The notes under the pieces are model-generated. The model worked only from the letters and a program-made list of their open reading frames with translations, did no database searches and was not told the origin of the DNA. 38,777 nt of DNA, taken from Endomicrobium sp. GTDB lineage: Bacteria > Elusimicrobiota > Endomicrobiia > Endomicrobiales > Endomicrobiaceae. Both the position numbers and the translations under genes were made by a program. The stretch's first letter is position 1; each line of letters begins with the position of its first letter. Shown piece after piece: positions 35,819 through 38,777 of the stretch. Location of the stretch: the NCBI GenBank assembly GCA_031290155.1, contig JAITOB010000012.1, positions 1 to 38,777 of the forward strand, in the 5' to 3' direction.

Positions 35819-37334
35819 ATGCGAAAAATCGATACAATAATCCTTGTGTTATTGTTTTTTTATATCATCAGTTTCTGCTGATTTATCTGTAACTCCTTAT
35901 GGAGCGGCTTCAACAATTTCCGGCAGTTGTTTTCTTTTGGAAACGGGGAATTTAAAAATTCTTATAGATTGCAGTCTTTTTATGACGGACGAAAGTAATT
36001 CTGCAGCCAGCGCAGAATTTAATAATCTGCAAATTCAACAGGAGCTTATTAAAGCAAAAGCGTCGTTTTTGACGCATGCGCATTTAGACCATGGCGGCAG
36101 AATCCTCTTTTAATACGCAGAGGTTTTAAAGGCAATATTTGTTCAACTCGTGCCACAAAAAAGCTTGCTATATCTCTTTTTAAAGAACGAAACGGATGAT
36201 TTGATAGAAAGAAAGTGGTTTTGGTTAAAAAAGCAGCATAATAACAATAAAATGATTATAGCTCATTGGAATGAGAGCCGCAAAGATGATGTAAAATTAA
36301 TCGAGTACTCTGATGATAAAATTTTATTGAAAGATTTGGAAAAAAAGAAAATATTAGATTTTTATTATGTAAAAAGTGTTGTAAGAAAGATATTGAAAAT
36401 GTAAAAAATAAATTTATTACGGCAGAATACAATGATAATATTAAAATTTCCGACAACATCGCGGTAAAATTTATAAGCCGGCATATTTCCGGTTCTGCCA
36501 GCGTTATTTTTCAGTTGGGAATCAAAAGTTTTGTTTTCCGGCGATTTAGGCGGTGGTTACTCAAGGTTTAACGGCATATTCGATATTCCTTATGCTGATG
36601 ATAAAAACTAGCTTTCCACAAAGCAGTATGAACTTTTAGTAAAGATTTACAAAACGCCGCTGCTTCCGGTAAAACTGTTTGGATCCCGGCGTTATCTTGT
36701 AACAGAACCCAGAAAATTTTATATGAATTAAAACTTATGCAGGATAACGGTAAATTATCAAGAGAAATACCAATTTATTCTGTTCCCCCGAGCACAAACG
36801 CTATAGCGTCTTTATATCAAAACGAAGAAAAAAAGAGGAACTAATTATCAAAGAGCAATATCTAACAGCTGGTTTTTAGAAGACATATATCAAAAAGGTT
36901 CGATTCTTCCTGAAAATGTGAAGCTGCAGAGGATAAAAAACTATGACGCTCAGATGATTTTAATTTCTTCAAGCGGCGATATGGATAAAGACATATCATC
37001 AATACTTTTACCTAAAATGTTGACAAGAGAAAATGTTTTTATAATGATAGTAATTATGTAATCCCTATAGCTGCGCCGTACTTCTTCTGCAAAATAAAAG
37101 AACACATTCCGGTATAAAAAGTCTTGCAAAAATAAAAAAATATAACATTTTTTCAGACCATATCGATTTTTATATTTTGCCGAAATGGCTTTTAAATCAA
37201 GATAAAAATGTTGAAATATTATAATACATTAGAGTGATAAAAACATGCAAAATGCTGTGAGATTTTTAAAAGATAAAGGATGGCGTAAAGTAAACAGTAC
37301 GAAAATCAGAAAATCAATTAGATATGCTTCTTAA
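35819..37334 (+). pseudogene. Exported metallo-beta-lactamase/beta-CASP protein remnant
   Basis: ATG 35819 begins a signal peptide (MRKIDTIILVLLFFYIIS) that shifts frame near 35865 to SVSADLSVTPYGAASTISGS. FLLETGNLKILIDCSLF and the metal motif THAHLDHGGR (about 36073-36102) follow. After a shift come RRGFKGNICSTRATKKL and a stretch open at 36150-36404. Later, out-of-frame pieces are HISGSASVIFQLG, FSGDLGGGYSRF, RTQKILYELKLMQDNGK and ISSSGDMDKDI, in beta-CASP order. The C-terminal region ends MQNAVRFLKDKGWRKV at about 37300. Enzymes of this fold are usually nucleases; a signal peptide makes an exported form unusual. At least six lesions, so non-functional. Confidence 0.75.
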
Positions 37335-37870
37335 AAACGGCTGATGAAAACTTTGTTATACAGCAGATAAAAATAATTTATAGCATATAAATTGTAATGA
37401 AAAAGAACAAAAAGCTTATTGTTAAAAAGTAATAGAAGACGTTGATTAATATAAGAGTTGCATATTTTAATTTTTTTTACGTATGATTCCAAGTTTATTA
37501 TTAAGAGCAAGTGTTAAAAACAATTAGTATTTAAATTATTCTTTTGTTGTAATAAAATATATATTTGTAATTCCAATACAGAATAATTACTGATGTCGGA
37601 GAAAAATATATGTTTATTGGTTTTTTAATTTTTTATTAAACTAATAACTTTAAATATACTTAAATGTTGTATATTTGCAAAATGTGTGTTTAGAATTATG
37701 ATGTGTGTATTTGTTATTGCCTCATCTAAAAAATATATGAAATCTAGATTACCTATTGAATTAATGCAGAAAGTCTCTAAAATCTGTTTTAAACAAAAAA
37801 GCAGTTATCGTTAAAATGATATGGCATGCGTTAAAATAAAAATGTAAACTTTAAAGGGGTATATAATAAA
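37335..37870. other. AT-rich stretch without a recognisable gene
   Basis: 536 nt of very AT-rich DNA with no open frame of useful length, no tRNA and no clear terminator. A 25-codon frame at about 37737-37814 (MKSRLPIELMQKVSKICFKQ then stop) looks faintly like the start of a small DNA-binding or antitoxin-type protein, too short to call. TATATAATA near 37860 just precedes the next remnant. Confidence 0.5.
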
Positions 37871-38660
37871 ATGAACAGTAAATTAAGCCCTTTTTTTAAA
37901 TTTAAAGATGTATATTTGTATAAAGGAAATGTTTTATATATAGATATTTTACAAAAGAATTCTATGATTTAATTGTAACTCCGCCGCCATATAATGTAGG
38001 GATAGAATATAACTCCAATAATGATATTTTAAATTATGATATTACTAGTCAATGGATTAAGAATTGTTATTATTGGTCAAAATAGGCGGCAGGTTAGTAT
38101 TGAATATTCCATTAGATAAAAACAAGGGTGGACAAAAAGTGTAGGAGCAGATATTACTTCAATAGCACAAAAAGTTGGTTGGAAATACCATTCAACAATT
38201 ATTTGGAACAAAGGTAATATATCAAGACGTACCGCTTAAGGTTCTTTTATGTCAGGTCAGCTCCTTATGTAATTGCACCTGTTGAATTAATAATTGTTTT
38301 ATATAAATTGGAATGGAAAAAAATGCAGGAAGTAAAATTTCAGATATAACAAAAATGAATTTATGGATTGGACAAATGGTTTATGGACATTTAATGAAGA
38401 AAGTAAAAAACGCATAGGACACCCTGCTCCTTTTCCTAAAGAATTGTCATACAGAGCTGTTAAGCTTTTTAGTTATGTTAATGATATTCTTTGATCCATT
38501 TAGTGGCAGTGGAACTACAGCATTAATCGTAGCTACGAGTAATCGTATTGGAGTTGATTTAGATATCGGTACAACATATTGCAAACTTGCTAGAAATAGA
38601 ATATTACAAGAATTAGATAATCTAGATTTGGAGATAAAAATTGGGAAAAATTTTACAAAA
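37871..38660 (+). pseudogene. Second beta-class DNA methyltransferase remnant
   Basis: ATG 37871 opens MNSKLSPFFKFKDVYLYKGN, then shifts near 37960 to FYDLIVTPPPYNVGIEYNS, where TPPPYN stands for the catalytic DPPYN (first residue changed to Thr). Shifts and stops near 38083 and 38240 follow. Recognisable later pieces are NIPLDKNKGGQKSVGADITS-like (split), GWKYHSTIIWNKGNISRR, GLWTFNEESKKRIGHPAPFPKEL and DPFSGSGTTALIVATSNRIGVD. The order, catalytic motif first and then the AdoMet-binding FSGSGTT, marks the beta class (N4-C or N6-A). The frame stays open past 38660 only because it runs antisense through dnaN sequence. No endonuclease is seen next to it. Confidence 0.8.
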
Positions 38661-38777
38661 AGAGTTAGTAAATTCAAATATTGTAAAATCTTCATTAATA
38701 TTTTGCAGCACTTCTTTTACAAAATTGGGATTAAAATTAATCTCAACAGGCTCTCCTTTATATTCAATTTCAAGCTC
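38622..38777 (-). pseudogene. dnaN: C-terminal fragment of DNA polymerase III beta subunit, 3' end abnormal
   Basis: Reading leftwards from the window edge, the frame gives ELEIEYKGEPVEINFNPNF then VKEVLQNINEDFTIFEFTNS, which matches the last domain of the sliding clamp. Normally about 35-40 further residues follow, ending in a MPMR-type motif. Here homology stops near 38660 and 12 unrelated residues lead to TAG at 38622-38624. The junction coincides with the end of the methyltransferase remnant. Either this is a broken extra dnaN copy, or a clamp gene with a replaced tail. The upstream part lies outside the window. Confidence 0.6.

Noticed and set aside
36150-36404. Independent 84-residue gene
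   Set aside because: It is the middle of the metallo-beta-lactamase/beta-CASP pseudogene, in another frame.
38447-38695. Minus-strand 82-residue open frame
   Set aside because: Antisense to the methyltransferase FSGSGTT region and out of frame with dnaN; no supporting features.

Overview
This is an AT-rich chromosomal segment from a bacterium whose genome appears to be shrinking. Housekeeping operons are intact, but nearly every accessory locus between them is broken by frameshifts, stops or truncation. Gene content, the style of decay and operon order fit an Elusimicrobiota endosymbiont of the 'Candidatus Endomicrobium' (termite-gut flagellate symbiont) kind. That placement is inferred from memory of such genomes, not from a database search.

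Layout. 1-6179: isoprenoid/envelope block dxr (cut by the window edge)-rseP-[frameshifted fic]-ispG-greA-proS. 6218-8122: an intact two-gene accessory module, a PAPS-reductase-like protein (IbrA type) with a ParB-like partner (IbrB type). 8271-12126: NCS2 purine permease, dihydrolipoamide dehydrogenase and the glycine-cleavage T protein. 12193-15951: a decayed accessory zone with a small ORF, a shattered PAS histidine kinase, a short secretin-domain protein, a 59-residue prepilin-like protein, and TadE-like and TadG-like genes each carrying a frameshift. 16222-16620: an intact small exported protein with its own promoter and a 5' hairpin.

16594-23819: infC-rpmI-rplT with a structured leader, then ktrB-ktrA-TPR lodged between rplT and pheS-pheT. 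23842-29747: gatC-corA-gatA-[dead type II restriction-modification pair]-gatB. 29804-30892: proB. 31005-33275 (minus): PcrA/UvrD helicase, divergent from nitroreductase-argS across a palindrome holding two perfect extended -10 boxes. 35819-38777: a graveyard with an exported metallo-beta-lactamase/beta-CASP pseudogene, about 0.5 kb of featureless AT-rich DNA, a second dead beta-class DNA methyltransferase, and a C-terminal fragment of dnaN on the minus strand that loses homology where the methyltransferase begins.

How it fits together. The working genes serve translation (proS, pheST, argS, gatCAB, infC, L35, L20, greA), the MEP isoprenoid pathway (dxr, ispG), envelope proteolysis (rseP), ion balance (KtrAB, CorA), purine uptake, one-carbon metabolism and repair. 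The losses fall on defence (two restriction-modification loci), Fic toxin-like enzymes, surface pili and sensing. The most notable survivor among accessory genes is the intact IbrA/IbrB-type pair. No tRNA, rRNA, CRISPR array or intact transposase was seen.
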